In this document: one piece after another, positions 40,962-42,318 of the stretch
Numbering within the stretch: the stretch's first letter is position 1
Layout: each line of letters starts with the position of its first letter
Source of the DNA: Thermaceae bacterium
GTDB lineage: Bacteria > Deinococcota > Deinococci > Deinococcales > Marinithermaceae
Length of the DNA stretch: 42,318 nucleotides
Assembly: GCA_027067955.1 (NCBI GenBank)
Contig: JAMOUW010000031.1
Span: 1 to 42,318, forward strand
Direction: 5' to 3'
The notes under the pieces: generated by a model
The model's database searches: none
What the model was told of the DNA's origin: nothing
Seen by the model: only the letters and a program-made list of their open reading frames with translations
Translations under genes and position numbers: made by a program

Positions 40962-42121
40962 CCGCGCCAGATGCTCCCCCTCACAACGGTGGCCAGCGGC
41001 CGCGCGTAGGCGGCCGCCGTCGCCAGGGGGTCGCCCCCGAGAGCAACCAGGTCCGCTACGAATCCGGGCGCTATTCTTCCCAGCTCGGCTTCCCTTCCCA
41101 GCGCCCGGGCGGCAAACGTGGTCGCCGCCCGCAGCACGTCGCCAGGTTCCATGCCCAGGCTGGCGAGCAGCTCCAGTTCGCGGGCCAGATTGGGATGGGT
41201 GTTTAGCGGCGTTCCGGCGTCGGTGCCGGCGGCGACGGCCACGCCAGCGCGGTAGGCCGCCAGGGTGTTTGCGCGATGACGTTCGGCTACGGGCCGGGTC
41301 TTTTCCACCATAAACGCCGGGACCCGGCCCTCCCCCCGGAGTATGCCGTCGGGGGCAGCCAGCGTGGGCACGAACACGGTTCCCCGGTGCTTCATCAGCT
41401 CTAAGACCTCCTCGTCCCAGGCGTCGAAGGCTCCGTGCTCGATGGTGCGCACTCCGGCGCGCACGGCATTCTTGATTCCCGCCAGACCCTGAGCGTGGGC
41501 TGCGCTCACCGCCCCGCGTTTCTCCGCCTCGCGCACCCCGGCGCGCATCTCCTCCTCGTCGAACATTTCCGCCCCCGCCCTGACGCCGGGCGTCATTACC
41601 CCACCGGTAGCCATGAATTTTACGGCCGCGGACCCCTGTTTGAGGACCGCGCGGGTGGCCCGGCGCACGCCCTCCGGGCCGTCGGCCTCGAGCCCGAACT
41701 TCCAGCCGTGGCCCCCCGTGGGGGTGATTACCGGACCGGCGGCAATTACGCGCGGGCCTTCCAGGTGGCCCGCCGCTACTGCCTGTGCCAGGCCGACGAC
41801 ACTGCCCGCGCGCGATCCCAGGTCGCGTACCGCGGTAATACCGGCTCGCAGATACCGCTTAAGATAGCCGGCGGCGCGGCCCAGCAGCAAGGCGTCCCCC
41901 ATTTGCTCCAGCTCGGCCACGGGGTTCAGCCCTCCGGACATGGTCAGGTGTACGTGGGCGTCGATCAACCCAGGTACGACGATACCCGGTAGCGGCGTGA
42001 CCGCCGCGCTGCGCGGCGCCCTGCGGTCAAGCCCGGCAATGTGCCCGTCCTCTACGCTCAGGTAGCCCTCGAAGGGCTCGAGCTCGACGGGATCGAGAAA
42101 GGTGCCTTTGTAAACCTTCAT
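40958..42121 (-). CDS. Metal-dependent amidohydrolase (imidazolonepropionase/prolidase-like)
   Basis: The 387 residues form an amidohydrolase-superfamily TIM barrel with flanking beta sandwich. Metal and catalytic motifs are VPGLIDAHVHL (about 49-59), VKFMATGGVMTPG (about 167-179, usual carboxylated Lys position), AAHAQG and IEHGAFD (metal His), and AAGTDAGTPLNTHPN (catalytic Asp, about 292-306). The C-terminus has the typical GRIAPGFVADLVALGGDPL. Such proteins are annotated as Xaa-Pro dipeptidase- or imidazolonepropionase-like and mostly lack a known substrate. The ATG has TACGAT 6 nt upstream and no Shine-Dalgarno sequence. It has a 4-nt stop overlap with the antiporter gene. Confidence 0.92.
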   Translation of the reverse strand: MKVYKGTFLDPVELEPFEGYLSVEDGHIAGLDRRAPRSAAVTPLPGIVVPGLIDAHVHLTMSGGLNPVAELEQMGDALLLGRAAGYLKRYLRAGITAVRDLGSRAGSVVGLAQAVAAGHLEGPRVIAAGPVITPTGGHGWKFGLEADGPEGVRRATRAVLKQGSAAVKFMATGGVMTPGVRAGAEMFDEEEMRAGVREAEKRGAVSAAHAQGLAGIKNAVRAGVRTIEHGAFDAWDEEVLELMKHRGTVFVPTLAAPDGILRGEGRVPAFMVEKTRPVAERHRANTLAAYRAGVAVAAGTDAGTPLNTHPNLARELELLASLGMEPGDVLRAATTFAARALGREAELGRIAPGFVADLVALGGDPLATAAAYARPLATVVRGSIWRG

Positions 42122-42127
42122 GTGCCT

Positions 42128-42133
42128 ATCGTA
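42128..42133 (-). promoter_or_regulatory. -10 box of the amidohydrolase gene, leaderless type
   Basis: TACGAT on the minus strand ends 6 nt before the ATG, the same hexamer and spacing as before the HAD gene. Confidence 0.5.
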
Positions 42134-42177
42134 GCGGGTAAGGACGGGCGGCGGGCCCGCGCGCGGTGCGGTTTACT

Positions 42178-42198
42178 GGGGGTGTGGGAAGTGGGGTG
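42178..42198. repeat. G-rich microrepeat between the amidohydrolase gene and the transposase end
   Basis: The run GGGTGTGGGAAGTGGGG resembles the arms of the grpE-dnaJ repeat. It lies between the amidohydrolase start and the transposase stop and may belong to the insertion-sequence end or to a dispersed repeat. Confidence 0.35.
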
Positions 42199-42222
42199 AT
42201 ACCGTCTTCCCCCGTCAACCCC

Positions 42223-42318
42223 TCAGGCCACCAGGGCCTCCCGCCCCTGCTCCTTGTAGTAGGCCTTCAGCCTGCCCATGAGCTGTCGTAGGATCTTGTG
42301 GGCTACGGCTAGCAATGC
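42223..42318 (-). mobile_element. 3' end of a probable transposase gene (IS110-like), cut by window edge
   Basis: Only the last 31 codons are visible, encoding ALLAVAHKILRQLMGRLKAY followed by YKEQGREALVA and TGA. The A-x-A-x-K-I/L-L helix near the C-terminus recalls IS110-family transposases, but the piece is too short to be sure. No inverted repeat is evident after the stop, which would fit IS110-type elements. Completeness of the element cannot be judged. Confidence 0.5.

Noticed and set aside
1-42318. CRISPR arrays, rRNA genes, riboswitches
   Set aside because: No regularly spaced repeats, rRNA sequence or recognisable riboswitch core was found on reading both strands.

Overview
The window reads as a chromosomal stretch of a high-GC thermophile of the Deinococcus-Thermus phylum, most likely order Thermales (Oceanithermus or Marinithermus-like; genus is inference). 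The main pointers are a dnaK-grpE-dnaJ-dafA chaperone operon in which DnaJ has no zinc finger and is followed by an 82-residue DafA/MerR-like gene, an arrangement best known from Thermus. Many genes lack a Shine-Dalgarno sequence and instead carry a TANNNT -10 box 6 or 7 nt before the start codon, the signature of leaderless mRNAs in this phylum. Genes are tightly packed, often joined by ATGA/GTGA overlaps, and several convergent pairs overlap at their stop codons.

Layout. 1-5522 (-): an RpiR-type regulator, a Tat-exported sugar-binding protein, an RbsA-like ATPase, an RbsC-like permease and a divergent MtnA-family isomerase cut by the window edge. Together they look like an uptake and salvage operon for methylthioribose, 5-deoxyribose or a related pentose. 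5545-7947 (+): sfsA, then hisZ-hisG (short HisG with its HisZ partner). 7944-13591 (-): a NifX-like protein, then rodZ(PEGA)-rimO-trkA-trkH. 13673-15127: psuG and a LOG-family gene, divergent and both probably leaderless. 15128-18412 (-): ychF-murI-rph-rdgB. 18413-18798: the only sizeable gene-free stretch, with a 14-bp inverted repeat. 18799-22264: a lipoprotein gene diverging from an 809-residue P-loop/TPR regulator with a C-terminal SARP-like winged helix; their shared spacer carries two perfect heptamer direct repeats at SARP-operator spacing. 22236-25522 (-): DJ-1/PfpI protein, KamA-family radical SAM protein, nitronate monooxygenase and a small unknown gene. 25720-32506 (+): trxA-plsX, mscS, a secreted carboxylesterase, then a miniature GlcE-like gene coupled to nagA and a SIS-domain deaminase (amino-sugar catabolism). 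32571-38277: ftsH (-) diverging from dnaK-grpE-dnaJ-dafA (+), which ends in a strong terminator. 38290-39311 (-): a CMD-family protein and a HAD hydrolase. 39428-39585 (+): tRNA-Asp and tRNA-Phe. 39726-42121: a CPA1 antiporter convergent with an amidohydrolase. The window ends in the 3' end of a probable transposase.

Most of the window is housekeeping. The parts most worth attention are the MtnA-like/ABC/RpiR operon, the lipoprotein/SARP-like divergon, the KamA-family enzyme without the usual PLP-lysine loop, the orphan mini-GlcE coupled to nagA, and the consistent leaderless-promoter pattern.
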